From the NCBI RefSeq assembly GCF_005221385.1, contig NZ_CP039903.1, forward strand, positions 1,488,001 through 1,552,000: DNA of 64,000 nucleotides, given 5' to 3'. Every line of letters starts with the position of its first letter. The stretch's first letter is position 1. Below are positions 36,435-45,847 of this stretch, in pieces. The notes under the pieces are model-generated. The model was given only the letters and a program-made list of their open reading frames with translations, was not told the DNA's origin and searched no databases. The DNA is from Agrobacterium tumefaciens. Lineage in GTDB: Bacteria > Pseudomonadota > Alphaproteobacteria > Rhizobiales > Rhizobiaceae. The position numbers and the translations under genes are program-made.

Positions 36435-36959
36435 TCAGCCGAGCATTTTCGCCAGCCCGTTGACGGTATTGGCATTGCGGGTCGTGCCTATGCCGAGCCT
36501 CTTCGTGGTCAGGACTGACAGCAACCGGCTCTCGCTTGGCTTGCCTTGAAAGTCGATCCAAAGATCGCCGCCGACGACGGCAATCTTTTCCTGCTGGCGA
36601 TATTTCTCCAGTAATCCAAGAACGTCCTCACCAAGCGGCTCCCGCATCACCCGAATGCAGACGTCAGGAGAATTGCCATGCGGAAACGGATTGTTCGACG
36701 CCAGTCGCAGCCAGTCGCCGCCCGCCCGAACGAGTATATCGACATGTTTGCCGAACCGCGCCTCAAAAGCGCGCTCAAGCCTGCCTTCGATCTCGCAAGC
36801 GGCAACTGCCCCGCCACGAAAGACCAGATTTCCTGTTGCCACCAGCGTTCTGCAGTCCTGAAATCCCAATTCCTCGGCCATCGCCCGCAGATCGGCCATC
36901 ACAAGCCGCTTGCCGGCGCCAAGAACGATGCTGTGCAGCAGCGCCACATACTCGCTCAT
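36435..36959 (-). CDS. DUF1697 protein
   Basis: 174 aa from MSEYVALLHSIVLG (36959). YVALLHSIVLGAGKRLVMADLRAMAEELGF and TLVATGNLVF are the conserved start of DUF1697 proteins, of unknown role. Its start overlaps the yidD stop (ATGA, 36956-36959), so it is translated with yidD. An upstream in-frame MGTLALLEP lies within yidD. Confidence 0.85.
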   Translation of the reverse strand: MSEYVALLHSIVLGAGKRLVMADLRAMAEELGFQDCRTLVATGNLVFRGGAVAACEIEGRLERAFEARFGKHVDILVRAGGDWLRLASNNPFPHGNSPDVCIRVMREPLGEDVLGLLEKYRQQEKIAVVGGDLWIDFQGKPSESRLLSVLTTKRLGIGTTRNANTVNGLAKMLG

Positions 36960-37315
36960 TTGCGCAGGCTCCAGTAACGCCAGGGTGCCCACCAGCGTCG
37001 CTTTTCACCGAGAGTTTCCGGCACCGGGTCCAGCCCGCTGGTGCCGCCCGGACCGCAGCGCGCAACGCGAAACAGCGTCATCCACCCGCCTGCCCAAAGC
37101 CCGTGGCGGGCGATGGCTTCATAGCCGTATTCGGAACAGGTGGGGATATGGCGGCAGGAATTGCCGATGAAACCGGAGAATGTGAGCTGATAAAACCTGA
37201 TGAGACCGACGCCTAAAAGCCGTCCCGGCGTTTTGGCAAAGCTGCCTGTCCAGTTGCGGGATCGGCCCGCTTTCGCCGCCGTCTGCTGGTGCCGGCAGCC
37301 CGGTTCGCCGCACAT
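36956..37315 (-). CDS. yidD: membrane protein insertion efficiency factor YidD
   Basis: 119 aa. GLIRFYQLTFSGFIG followed by CRHIPTCSEYGYEAIARHG, with the three conserved Cys of YidD, and a C-terminal GGTSGLDPVPE. Helps the YidC insertase at the inner membrane. First of a probable yidD-DUF1697 pair; the iron-sulfur scaffold gene upstream ends 3 bp before it, so all three may be one operon. Confidence 0.93.
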   Translation of the reverse strand: MCGEPGCRHQQTAAKAGRSRNWTGSFAKTPGRLLGVGLIRFYQLTFSGFIGNSCRHIPTCSEYGYEAIARHGLWAGGWMTLFRVARCGPGGTSGLDPVPETLGEKRRWWAPWRYWSLRK

Positions 37316-37318
37316 GGT

Positions 37319-37765
37319 CTAACCCGCAGCATTCAGGACCGGCCGGCCTTCGATCTGGTCAAGCGCATCGACCACCGCTTCGAAAGTCAGCATGGTGGAG
37401 GCGTGACGTGCCTTGAAGTCCCGGACGGGGGAAAGCACCCGCATATCCTCAAAGCGGCCCGTGGGCCCCTCGCCGCCCTGTTTCAGCATGGCCAGCATAT
37501 CTTCCCGCGCCTGGCGGATTTCACCGCTGGAAGCGCCGATGACATGATGGGCCATGATGGAGGCCGACGCCTGACCGAGCGCACAGGCACGAACCTCATG
37601 CGAAAATCCGGTCACGACACCGTCTTTTACCTTCAGATAGACCTTGAGTTTCGAACCGCATAGCCGCGAGTGTTTTTCGGCGCTGGCATCGGCATCCTCA
37701 AGAACACCGATCAGCGGAATATTCCCGGCAAAGTCCAGAATGCGGTTATTATAGATGTCATCCAT
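37319..37765 (-). CDS. IscU/NifU-like iron-sulfur scaffold-type protein
   Basis: 148 aa from MDDIYNNRILDFAGN. SRLCGSKLKVYLKV carries the first Cys and RACALGQASASIMA the second. The third scaffold Cys, normally near the C-terminus, appears as His (RHASTML). This matches a NifU-like branch common in alphaproteobacteria. An in-frame extension to 37825 lacks a clear start signal. Confidence 0.85.
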   Translation of the reverse strand: MDDIYNNRILDFAGNIPLIGVLEDADASAEKHSRLCGSKLKVYLKVKDGVVTGFSHEVRACALGQASASIMAHHVIGASSGEIRQAREDMLAMLKQGGEGPTGRFEDMRVLSPVRDFKARHASTMLTFEAVVDALDQIEGRPVLNAAG

Positions 37766-38046
37766 CGTCAGGTGTCCGGCGCGCTCAAAATGCCCAAAAC
37801 GGGACAGGTCATATTTTTCAAACACAGCGTTTGTCGCAGTGAAGCTTTCCTGCCCTTCATTCTCATTATATGCTAACGAGCTTTCTGGACATCAAGCCAT
37901 GATGAAATTAACGGCTTCGATACCGAATTATTAGCAGCGGCCTTGCCAAAATGCTGTAAAACAACCAGATAGCAGCAACTGCGAACACAAGTTCGCGATG
38001 AAAAACGAGTTCAGGTGCGGCCTTTACCCGCATCGGGAGAGACGAA

Positions 38047-38673
38047 ATGGATGCGATCGTGAAGAATTTCCCCGGCGCTGGCACAAAACCCGACGTGGCC
38101 GAGGCTCGCCCAAGCCAGGCGGAAGCTGAAGAAGCAGTACGCGTTCTTCTGCGCTGGGCGGGAGAAAATCCTGCCCGTGAAGGACTTCTGGATACGCCGA
38201 AGCGCGTCGCCAAGGCCTATCGCGAACTCTTCGCCGGTTATGAGCTGAACGTTCAGGACGTGCTCGGCACGACCTTCGAGGAAGTCGGCGGTTATGACGA
38301 TGTGGTGCTGGTGCGCGACATCCCGTTCTTCTCCCATTGCGAACACCATATGGTGCCGATCGTCGGCAAGGCGCATGTCGCCTATCTTCCCGCTGGCCGC
38401 GTGCTTGGCCTGTCGAAGATTGCCCGCGTTGTCGAAATCTTCGGCCGCCGCCTGCAGACGCAGGAAAACATGACCGCGCAGATCGCCAGATCCATCGAGG
38501 AAACGCTGAAGCCGCGCGGCGTGGCCGTCATGATCGACGCCGAACATATGTGCATGTCCATGCGCGGCGTTAACAAGCAGGGGTCGACAACGCTGACCAC
38601 CAGCTTCACGGGTACGTTCAAGAACGACCCGGCCGAGCAGGTCCGCTTCATGACCATGGTGCGGAACCGCTAA
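38047..38673 (+). CDS. folE: GTP cyclohydrolase I
   Basis: 208 aa. Zinc ligands in [12 protein letters not shown] and MCMSMRG (C, H, C), plus [20 protein letters not shown], all diagnostic of FolE type I. Converts GTP to dihydroneopterin triphosphate for folate synthesis. Followed by hisI 126 bp downstream on the same strand. Confidence 0.97.
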   Translation: MDAIVKNFPGAGTKPDVAEARPSQAEAEEAVRVLLRWAGENPAREGLLDTPKRVAKAYRELFAGYELNVQDVLGTTFEEVGGYDDVVLVRDIPFFSHCEHHMVPIVGKAHVAYLPAGRVLGLSKIARVVEIFGRRLQTQENMTAQIARSIEETLKPRGVAVMIDAEHMCMSMRGVNKQGSTTLTTSFTGTFKNDPAEQVRFMTMVRNR

Positions 38674-38799
38674 TCATCGGACCGAATCGCCAGCGCGGTT
38701 TTCGGAAAATCCGGTGATCAGATAAGACTTGGAGTGGCGGAACCGATTCCGTTCTTTCGCCGCTCTGATCGTTCCGCCAGTTCAGTTTCCGGGGTTACC

Positions 38800-39252
38800 A
38801 TGTCCATTCCCTTTCCATCCGCGTCTGCGGATAAGGAAGTGCTCGAAAACGCAGGCCTTTTTTCGCCGAGATTCGATGCCCACGGCCTCGTCACCGCCGT
38901 GGTCACCGACGCTCGCGATGGTGAATTGCTGATGGTCGCCCATATGAATGCCGAGGCCCTGTCGTTGACGCTGGAAACGGGCATCGCCCACTATTACAGC
39001 CGCTCACGCAACAAGATCTGGAAGAAGGGCGAAACATCAGGCAACCTGCAGACGGTGAAGGAATTCCGCACCGATTGCGATCAGGATGCGGTGTGGCTGA
39101 AAGTCTCCGTCGCTGGCCACGATGCGACCTGCCATACTGGCCGCCGCTCCTGTTTTTATCGCACCGTGGAAATGTCTGATGGCAACGCCGTGACCAAAAT
39201 CACCGACGATACCCGCCATTTCGATCCGGCAACCACCTATTCCGGCACATAA
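38800..39252 (+). CDS. hisI: phosphoribosyl-AMP cyclohydrolase
   Basis: 150 aa from ATG 38800 with a GGGG site; in-frame extension to 38734 has no better signal. [30 protein letters not shown] and [11 protein letters not shown] carry the metal-binding Cys/Asp residues of HisI. Third step-type ring opening in histidine synthesis. No HisE domain is fused. Confidence 0.95.
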   Translation: MSIPFPSASADKEVLENAGLFSPRFDAHGLVTAVVTDARDGELLMVAHMNAEALSLTLETGIAHYYSRSRNKIWKKGETSGNLQTVKEFRTDCDQDAVWLKVSVAGHDATCHTGRRSCFYRTVEMSDGNAVTKITDDTRHFDPATTYSGT

Positions 39253-39346
39253 ACGGCCGGCTTCCATCGGCCGCACCAATTTGCTACCAATATAGCAGGT
39301 TCCGGGGATAGGACGGAGCCTCACGGAACTGGCAGGGAGTGCGATC

Positions 39347-40282
39347 ATGTTGGGATGGGGAAATCGTCGCAATCAGCTCGCGGCTGGAAACCCCGAAGAC
39401 ATGGAGCCGCCCATCGTCACCGAGCGCGTCGATACGCGCCGCATCGCTCTGGCGCTTGGCGGCGGCGCCGCGCGCGGCTGGGCCCATATCGGCGTCCTGC
39501 GGGCGCTGGACGAGGCAGGCGTGAAGATCGGCATGATTGCCGGCACCTCGATCGGCGCTCTTGTGGGCGGTTGTTATCTCGCCGGCAAGCTCGACGAGCT
39601 GGAAGAATTTGCCCGTTCTCTGACGATGCGCCGCATTGCGGGCCTGCTCGATCTGACGATCGGCGGCGGCGGCCTGTTTGGCGGCATGCGGCTGACCAAG
39701 CGTATGCAGGAGCATCTGGAAGGCCTGCGCGTCGAAAACCTGGACCATCCCTTCATCGCCGTCGCCACCGAACTGCGCACCGGCCATGAGGTCTGGATCC
39801 ATCAGGGTGACCTTGTCACGGCGCTTCGCTCGTCTTATGCGCTGCCGGGAATTTTCGAACCGGTACAATGCAACGGCCGCACTTTGATCGACGGCGCGCT
39901 GGTCAACCCCGTGCCGGTTTCGGTTTGCCGGGCCTATGAGCAGGCGCTGGTGGTTGCCGTCAATCTCAATTACGATCTCTTTGGCCGTTCCGCCGTGGTC
40001 AAGCATGCAGCCTCGCCACATGCAGGTTCCGCTCCGCCCATGGAGAGCGCGCCGCGTCCCGGCCTGCCAGGCGTCATGGTGCAGGCGTTCAACATCATTC
40101 AGGACCGGATTTCACGCTCGCGCCTCGCCGGCGATCCGCCCGACCTCATGCTGCATCCGCGCATCAACGATATCGGCCTGTCGGAATTCCATCGCGCCAG
40201 CGAAGCCATCGACAGGGGATACCAGGAAACACGTGCCCGTATTCCCGAGCTGGAGCGCATGCAGCAGGCGTTCCGGCGTTAG
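39347..40282 (+). CDS. patatin-like phospholipase (RssA-type)
   Basis: 311 aa. Oxyanion hole GGGAARG, nucleophile GTSIG (Ser in GxSxG), and the dyad Asp in DGALVNPVP. No signal peptide. A serine lipid acyl hydrolase; RssA-type members are cytosolic or membrane-bound. 94 bp after hisI on the same strand. Confidence 0.9.
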   Translation: MLGWGNRRNQLAAGNPEDMEPPIVTERVDTRRIALALGGGAARGWAHIGVLRALDEAGVKIGMIAGTSIGALVGGCYLAGKLDELEEFARSLTMRRIAGLLDLTIGGGGLFGGMRLTKRMQEHLEGLRVENLDHPFIAVATELRTGHEVWIHQGDLVTALRSSYALPGIFEPVQCNGRTLIDGALVNPVPVSVCRAYEQALVVAVNLNYDLFGRSAVVKHAASPHAGSAPPMESAPRPGLPGVMVQAFNIIQDRISRSRLAGDPPDLMLHPRINDIGLSEFHRASEAIDRGYQETRARIPELERMQQAFRR

Positions 40283-40361
40283 CGCCGGCCACAGCTGAAA
40301 CGTCTCCAGGTTCATAAATCATGCGAAACGGACGGATGAAACGCCGAGCTGTCGTGAGCCC

Positions 40362-40691
40362 ATGTATTGGTATATCTCAATCCTGCCTCCAGCCGCGCAA
40401 AGCACACTATGCGACACGGCTCTGCTGATCGGATTTCTGGAAGGGCAGCCTCAACTCAGACGCAGAAACGCCGTCAGTTTTGGATCGGCAGATGGTCAGC
40501 CGTGGATCGACATCACCATTGTGAAAGGAACAGCCGAGAGCAACTGGTCCAGCAATGGCACATTCATTTCGCAGTTCAATCGGGTTGAAATTGTCTGCAC
40601 CGATGATGAGCGGCAAGAGTTCTACGTGGAAATATCCACTAAAATAGCCGACTTCCTTCAATGGCGGCTTGTGACGCAAGACGACGCATGA
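40362..40691 (+). CDS. hypothetical protein, small and probably cytosolic
   Basis: 109 aa. ISILPPAAQSTLCDTALLIGFL is followed by a beta-rich part (VSFGSADGQPWIDITIVKG, FNRVEIVC). No family known to me. Located 79 bp after the patatin gene. Confidence 0.6.
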   Translation: MYWYISILPPAAQSTLCDTALLIGFLEGQPQLRRRNAVSFGSADGQPWIDITIVKGTAESNWSSNGTFISQFNRVEIVCTDDERQEFYVEISTKIADFLQWRLVTQDDA

Positions 40692-40789
40692 GTTCCGGCT
40701 AGAGCATTTCCGCTTTTCTGCGAAACGCGAAAACGCTCTACCTTTTTGTGTTTGCGCATTTCCCGGCCGCCTCCAACCGGGACGCAAGG

Positions 40790-41224
40790 TCATCCTGCAA
40801 TATAGGCCTTGATATGCTCCGCCTCGGCCTCGATCTCGCCGATCCGCGCCTTCACCACGTCACCGATGGAAATGATACCGGCGAGACGCCCGTTCTCTTC
40901 CACCGGAACGTGGCGGAACCGCCCGCCGGTCATGATTTCCATCAGTTGGTCGGTGGTGGAATTACCATGACAGCGGATGACGTTTTTGGTCATGGCCACC
41001 GAAACGGATTGCAGCAGGGAAGCGGCGCCCTGGCCCGCCACGGCTTTCACCAGATCGCGTTCCGTGAAAATGCCGAGAACCACACCGTCGGCATCCGTCA
41101 CGACGACCGAACCGATCTTGTGCGTATGCAGCGTTGCCGCTGCTTCGCCGATGCTGACCTCTGGACCCACAGTCACGACGTCCCGGCCCTTGCGGTCGAG
41201 AAGATCCTTTACGAATGTTGCCAT
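40790..41224 (-). CDS. two-CBS-domain protein
   Basis: 144 aa made only of two CBS domains: residues 1-70 (VVVTDADGVVLGIFTERDLVKAV) and 80-135 (VPVEENGRLAGIISIGDVVKA). Such stand-alone pairs bind adenosyl nucleotides and act as energy or redox sensors. Convergent with the upstream hypothetical gene. Confidence 0.92.
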   Translation of the reverse strand: MATFVKDLLDRKGRDVVTVGPEVSIGEAAATLHTHKIGSVVVTDADGVVLGIFTERDLVKAVAGQGAASLLQSVSVAMTKNVIRCHGNSTTDQLMEIMTGGRFRHVPVEENGRLAGIISIGDVVKARIGEIEAEAEHIKAYIAG

Positions 41225-41420
41225 GCCTTCCTCCTCTTTTCAGCGATTACAGCACGCCGCAGTCTCCCCCGGCGGTTGCAAATCATGAACCATGGTGCGC
41301 TGAGGCCCGTGTGAATGCAATCCCGGATGGGACGCACCCAAGCAAATTTGCGCCATGGCCGACAAGGAGCGTGATCGCTTCGATGCGCCGTCACAAACCG
41401 TGGCACACCTCTGCTCGGCT

Positions 41421-42158
41421 TTAGCGCAGTGGGCGATCAAACAGGCCGAAGAACAGGAAGCCCAGCAGGAACCCGAAAACATGCGCGTCCCAGGCGATTT
41501 CACCACCGACATCGCCGAACAATGGTATCCCGACCGCGATAAGCACATTGCCGAACAGCCACATCAGCGTGAAGATCAGCACGGTGCGGTTGGAAAGCGC
41601 CTCCAGAATACCCTGCCGCGGCATCAGATGGCCGAAAGAGGCGTTGTAGCCACCACGGGCGGGAAAAACAAAACGGCAGGCTGCTCCCATCAGTGCCGAG
41701 ACGACGCCGGACGCGCCGATCAGCACCGTGACATCGCCCCAGTTCAACGCCGCATGGCCGAAGGCCGAAACGGCGGCGGAAATGCACCATAACAGCACGA
41801 AGCGCAATGTTCCGATCCGGCGCAGAACCGGTGCACCAAAGGCCATCAGCCACAATCCGTTAAACAGAATATGTTCGATGCCGCCATGCAGGAAAGAATA
41901 ACTTACCGGCGTCCAGAGCCATTCCAGACCCTGCTGGGAGAAAGGCACGGCATACCGCAGTGGAATGAAGCCAAAGGTGAAGATGAACCAGTTGCTGCCA
42001 TCCTCCGACAGCAGATAGGCAGGAACCACATAGGCAACCAGGAGCGCCGCCAATATGCCAACGAGAAGCGGCGGCAGGTTGAAGACGGGATTGTTCGTGT
42101 CGTCTTTCGGCTCCGGCGTTTCCGAAACCGGCGGCTGTTCGCCGTCCCCGTAGGACAT
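41421..42158 (-). CDS. rhomboid-family intramembrane serine protease
   Basis: 245 aa, six or seven membrane segments. GASGVVSALMG holds the nucleophile Ser and WDAHVFGFLLG the His of the dyad; NGLWLMAFG is the conserved loop-1 region. It cuts membrane proteins within the bilayer. The N-terminal 28 residues are acidic and cytosolic. Confidence 0.9.
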   Translation of the reverse strand: MSYGDGEQPPVSETPEPKDDTNNPVFNLPPLLVGILAALLVAYVVPAYLLSEDGSNWFIFTFGFIPLRYAVPFSQQGLEWLWTPVSYSFLHGGIEHILFNGLWLMAFGAPVLRRIGTLRFVLLWCISAAVSAFGHAALNWGDVTVLIGASGVVSALMGAACRFVFPARGGYNASFGHLMPRQGILEALSNRTVLIFTLMWLFGNVLIAVGIPLFGDVGGEIAWDAHVFGFLLGFLFFGLFDRPLR

Positions 42159-42515
42159 GATCGCATCCCTGTCTTGTCGAAATTTCTATCTTCCGAGCAA
42201 TATAGGAAGCCCGGACGAAAAAAAAGCCGTCCTGCCTTTCAGGCAACTGACGCCAGAACCGGGGCCGGTTCAAGCGCCGCCGCCAAAGGCAGTCCGGCTT
42301 GCGGCGACGCCGTTAAACCACGAGCGCTGCCATCAATTGTGCTGACCGGAGCTTGTCCCCGACATGGCCGCACCGATGCCACGGGCTTTGTCGTCGCGCA
42401 ATATCAACCCTTTGTTAACCTTAACAAAACTGGCTGGCACGAAAATCGCTACACCTCCCAATACAGGCGTTCGGATGGACATGATGTCCCAAAAGCGAAC
42501 ATGGAGAACGGTGCT
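42159..42515. other. 357-bp stretch without a supported gene
   Basis: Spacer between the divergent rhomboid and PAS genes. No RNA gene or repeat seen. The + frame that spans it (from 41871) is antisense to rhomboid and only its end is coding. Confidence 0.4.
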
Positions 42516-43073
42516 ATGAAAAGCATGGCCGGACTGGACATATATAACTATTGGGACGAGCTGCGCGGCAACAGGCCCGCCCCCCGTCGCGAAGACATCG
42601 ATCCCGCAAGGTTGAAACATCATCTCGGTGATCTCTTCATCCTGACGGAAAAGGGAGAGGAAGCGCCCTTCTTCCGTCTCGCCGGCACGCGCATCTGCGA
42701 CCTGTTTGGCCGGGAATTGCGCGACCGCCCGTTTTCGGAACTGTGGCCGGCGGCAAAAGCCGTTTTCCCCTGCCGCGTCGCGCGCGGTATCCTGCAACAT
42801 CAATTGCCCGTCGTCTTCGATGTCGAGGCGGAGGATGACTTCGGCGCAGCACCGCTGACATTCGAGATGCTGTTGCTGCCGCTGCGCACGGACGAAGGCG
42901 CCGCCCCGCGGCTGCTCGGGGCCTTGCTTCCGGCACATCCACGTCATGAATTCGCAACCTCCATCCATTGCCTTTGGATGAAGAGCAGCCGCCTGCTGCA
43001 AATGGATATCGCGCAGACGCAATATTCGGCAAACGCACATGCTGCTGTCACACCGTTCGCAGGCAGCTGTTGA
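42516..43073 (+). CDS. PAS-domain protein (PAS_5, DUF-type of Rhizobiaceae)
   Basis: 185 aa from ATG 42516 (GGAG upstream); ATG 42501 is an alternative. YWDELRGNRPAPRREDIDP, ILTEKGEEAPFFRLAGTRICDLFGREL and LPLRTDEGA match the single PAS domain proteins common in rhizobia, which are predicted sensors without an output domain. Possible ligand pocket; role unknown. Confidence 0.85.
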   Translation: MKSMAGLDIYNYWDELRGNRPAPRREDIDPARLKHHLGDLFILTEKGEEAPFFRLAGTRICDLFGRELRDRPFSELWPAAKAVFPCRVARGILQHQLPVVFDVEAEDDFGAAPLTFEMLLLPLRTDEGAAPRLLGALLPAHPRHEFATSIHCLWMKSSRLLQMDIAQTQYSANAHAAVTPFAGSC

Positions 43074-43257
43074 CGGGTCCGTTCCTCCTTCAATGCAAGG
43101 ACGGACGGTGCCCGGCAACCCGGAATCTTTGCTGAAAAATAGGTCAAAACTGTAACGATATCGCCGATAGTAAGAATTGTAGATATCAAGAAGTACAGTC
43201 TGTTAACCCGCGCAGAGTAGAGATTTCTCATCATCATCCGTTACAATTGCGCTGTCC

Positions 43258-43875
43258 ATGTTTTCATCTCGTTCGGTCAACACTGCCCAAATCCTGCGTC
43301 CGGTTGAAGAGGTCTCCCTCGACGCCGCCGTCGTCGTGTCCTTTTCCGGCCGCCTCATGTTGCCCGACCACGAAGAATATGATTGCACCGCAACCGAGAT
43401 GACCGCCGAAAGAGCGCAGTTCACCTGCTCCGGCATGGCTCGCAATGGTGACCGCGTCATCGCTTATCTCCAGCATATCGGCCGGATCGAAGGCTCGGTG
43501 ACGTCGCTTACCGCCTCCGGCTTCGTCATCACCATCAATGCACCGGAGCGCAAGCGGGAGAAGCTCGCCGCGCAGCTGGCATGGATCGCCAAACGCCAAT
43601 TGCTCGGCCTGCCGGAAGACCGCCGCCACGACCGATTGACGCCGCGCAATGCCAAGGCGCATCTGGTTCTGGAAGATGGCGTACTCGTCTCCTGCCGGCT
43701 GATCGACCTTTCCCTGTCCGGCGCGGCCATCGAAGTCGAAAACCGTCCGCCGCTCGGCAGCCGGGTCCAGCTCGGCAAGAACATGAGCGGCAAGATCGTG
43801 CGCCACTTCATGGAAGGCGTCGCGGTCGAATTCGACCGCGTCCAGTCACCGGACGCGCTGATCGAATTTCTCTAA
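43258..43875 (+). CDS. PilZ-domain protein, likely c-di-GMP receptor
   Basis: 205 aa with two PilZ-like halves. The second (about 120-205) has RRHDRLTPR and DLSLSGAAIEV, the RxxxR and D/NxSxxG binding motifs for cyclic di-GMP. The first (about 10-110) keeps the fold but lacks clear motifs. A free-standing regulator of motility or polysaccharide synthesis. Confidence 0.85.
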   Translation: MFSSRSVNTAQILRPVEEVSLDAAVVVSFSGRLMLPDHEEYDCTATEMTAERAQFTCSGMARNGDRVIAYLQHIGRIEGSVTSLTASGFVITINAPERKREKLAAQLAWIAKRQLLGLPEDRRHDRLTPRNAKAHLVLEDGVLVSCRLIDLSLSGAAIEVENRPPLGSRVQLGKNMSGKIVRHFMEGVAVEFDRVQSPDALIEFL

Positions 43876-44649
43876 AGCACCGCCTCGAAACGTGCGCAGC
43901 CACTAACAGCCGCAAATCCATAATATCAGGAATGGGCAACATTCCTGGCGCCCCGACTTCCGTCACGCTGAATGTGCGACGGCTGTGCCCCCGGTATTGA
44001 CGGGCATCTGTTGCGGCTTGTCTTTTTCGTCGCCCGGCCTTTAGCCAGAATCCAGCCAGCCAAGCCCTTGACCTCGCGGAAGTCTCCCTGTCGCGTCGCC
44101 CCGTTTCCACGGGCTTCCGATGCAGGGGTGAAACGGCGAGATTGAAACACCTCAGCGCGGGATACCGTCCCAGCCTTCACTTTCCATCCCTCCGGATGCG
44201 CGGCGTGGCATGCCAAACTCTTCAATTTCCGGGTCGGCAAGGGCCGCACATCGAGACGGAAAGCGCCCGCTCAAACATTTTTTCCCAGAAAAAGCAGTTT
44301 TTTTGAAGTTTTTTTCGCCGCTTTTTCAGGGCGTCCCAAGCTGAAACATCCATCCCAAAACGGGAAATCCGTTCCCTGCCCGGCTTCTCCGGAAGACTTC
44401 ACGCGGCTGTGAAAATCACCCCGCACAGAAAATCGCTGTCAATACAGCGGTATAAATGGCTACCAAAAGCCTAAGGCCGCGATCCGTAAAATTGTAATAA
44501 AATTTGCTTCGAATACCCGTAAAATTTGACTCAAATACAGTTCAAAACAACGGCTAATTTGCTGAAATTTAAGCTCAAATTGCCTCTCGCAAATTTCCGC
44601 CGGATCAAAATATACCTGCGAATGTCTCCTCAACACGGGGAGACAAGCA
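43876..44649. other. 774-bp non-coding stretch with an AT-rich block
   Basis: The first 400 bp are GC-rich and hold no convincing gene. From about 44270 to 44640 the DNA is AT-rich with repeated AAATTT-type words (AAAATTTG at several places) and a T-rich stretch (GAAGTTTTTTTCG). This resembles a regulatory or bent region upstream of the exported cysteine protease gene. Confidence 0.4.
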
Positions 44650-45255
44650 ATGAACAACAACCGTATCGTTTTCGTCCTGATCGCATTCATCGTCAGCGCC
44701 TTCGCCCAGCAGGCCAGTGCTTCGCCGGCTGCCGTCATGCGCGTCATCGGCAAGGCCAACCCGCCGATCGGCCATTATGAGTTCTGCCAGACCTATCAGA
44801 GCGAATGCCAGGCGACCTCGGTGGACACCGGCCCGATGAAGCTGACCGAAGAGCGCTGGAAGGCGATGCTCGACGTCAACTACACCGCCAACACCACGAT
44901 CACACCGATGACCGACATGGAAATCTACGGTGTTGAAGAGCGCTGGGCCTACCCCACCACGGTTGGTGATTGCGAAGACTTCGTGCTTCTGAAGCGCAAG
45001 ATGCTGATGAACAAGGGCTTCTCCGCTTCCAACCTGCTTATCACCGTCGTTCTGCAGCCGAATGGTGAAGGCCATGCCGTTCTGACCGTTCGTACCGATC
45101 GCGGCGATTTCGTACTCGACAACATGCGCAACAAGGTCATGAACTGGTCGGAAACCGAATATACCTACCTGAAGCGCCAGGACACCGCCAACCCCGGTCG
45201 CTGGGTGAAAATTCAGGATGGCCGCGCCACCAATGCGGTTGGCGGCATCCGGTAA
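44650..45255 (+). CDS. exported transglutaminase-like cysteine peptidase (BTLCP)
   Basis: 201 aa, signal peptide about 1-24 (ends QQASAS). The catalytic triad is visible: Cys in GDCEDFVLLKRK, His in GEGHAVLTV and Asp in DFVLDNMR. This bacterial transglutaminase-like family is linked to c-di-GMP-controlled adhesin processing (LapG relatives) in some bacteria. The partner is not in this window. Confidence 0.9.
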   Translation: MNNNRIVFVLIAFIVSAFAQQASASPAAVMRVIGKANPPIGHYEFCQTYQSECQATSVDTGPMKLTEERWKAMLDVNYTANTTITPMTDMEIYGVEERWAYPTTVGDCEDFVLLKRKMLMNKGFSASNLLITVVLQPNGEGHAVLTVRTDRGDFVLDNMRNKVMNWSETEYTYLKRQDTANPGRWVKIQDGRATNAVGGIR

Positions 45256-45287
45256 CACCAGCGAACCCCAATACCGTCTCCCCAATG

Positions 45288-45320
45288 AAAAAGCCGGCTC
45301 CGCAAGGAGGCCGGCTTTTT
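45288..45320. terminator. bidirectional terminator
   Basis: AAAAAGCCGGC and GCCGGCTTTTT pair; it sits between the convergent BTLCP and DUF1489 genes and carries an A run and a T run on both sides. Confidence 0.9.
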
Positions 45321-45344
45321 CATTTTCGTAGAGACCCACAAGCG

Positions 45345-45782
45345 TCAGAGCAGGCCAAGCTCGGCAAGTTCGCGCCTCAGGTCGAATGGCATGTCCTCAC
45401 CGCCGAAACCACCGCCGCCGAGATCGCGTGGCGCCTCCTCGTCCTTGAGGTAACGCCAGCCCTGAAACGGCCGCTTCGGCGCAGGTGAGGTCTCAATCAC
45501 TTCGGGGCCGAGAATGAGATCGCAGCGGGTAATCCCGTCTTCCCCCTTGAAGGAACGGAGATCAAGAAGCTTCTGCCGCGCCTGCACCTGCCCCTTGATG
45601 ACCCAGTAGAGCGAGCCGCCACCCAGCAATTCCTCGGCCCTTTTCGGGATCATGCGGGTGGTATGCACACTGTGCGGTTCCAGGCCTGCGGCCATTGCGG
45701 TCAGCGAGCGCTGCGCGACCCAGTCTCTCAAATCCTGGAGTGAATCCGCGCCAACGCAAAGTTTGATGAGATGTAAAGGCAT
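45345..45782 (-). CDS. DUF1489 protein
   Basis: 145 aa. MPLHLIKLCVGADSLQDLRDW and TRMIPKRAEELLGGGSLYWVIKG are the signature of DUF1489, a cytosolic protein restricted to alphaproteobacteria and of unknown function. Single gene, downstream of sdaA on the same strand. Confidence 0.9.
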   Translation of the reverse strand: MPLHLIKLCVGADSLQDLRDWVAQRSLTAMAAGLEPHSVHTTRMIPKRAEELLGGGSLYWVIKGQVQARQKLLDLRSFKGEDGITRCDLILGPEVIETSPAPKRPFQGWRYLKDEEAPRDLGGGGFGGEDMPFDLRRELAELGLL

Positions 45783-45847
45783 ATCCCTATCAATGCCTTT
45801 TTGCGGCAGGCGTCAAGCATCTGGACGATGCCGGCCGCCCTGCCCGC

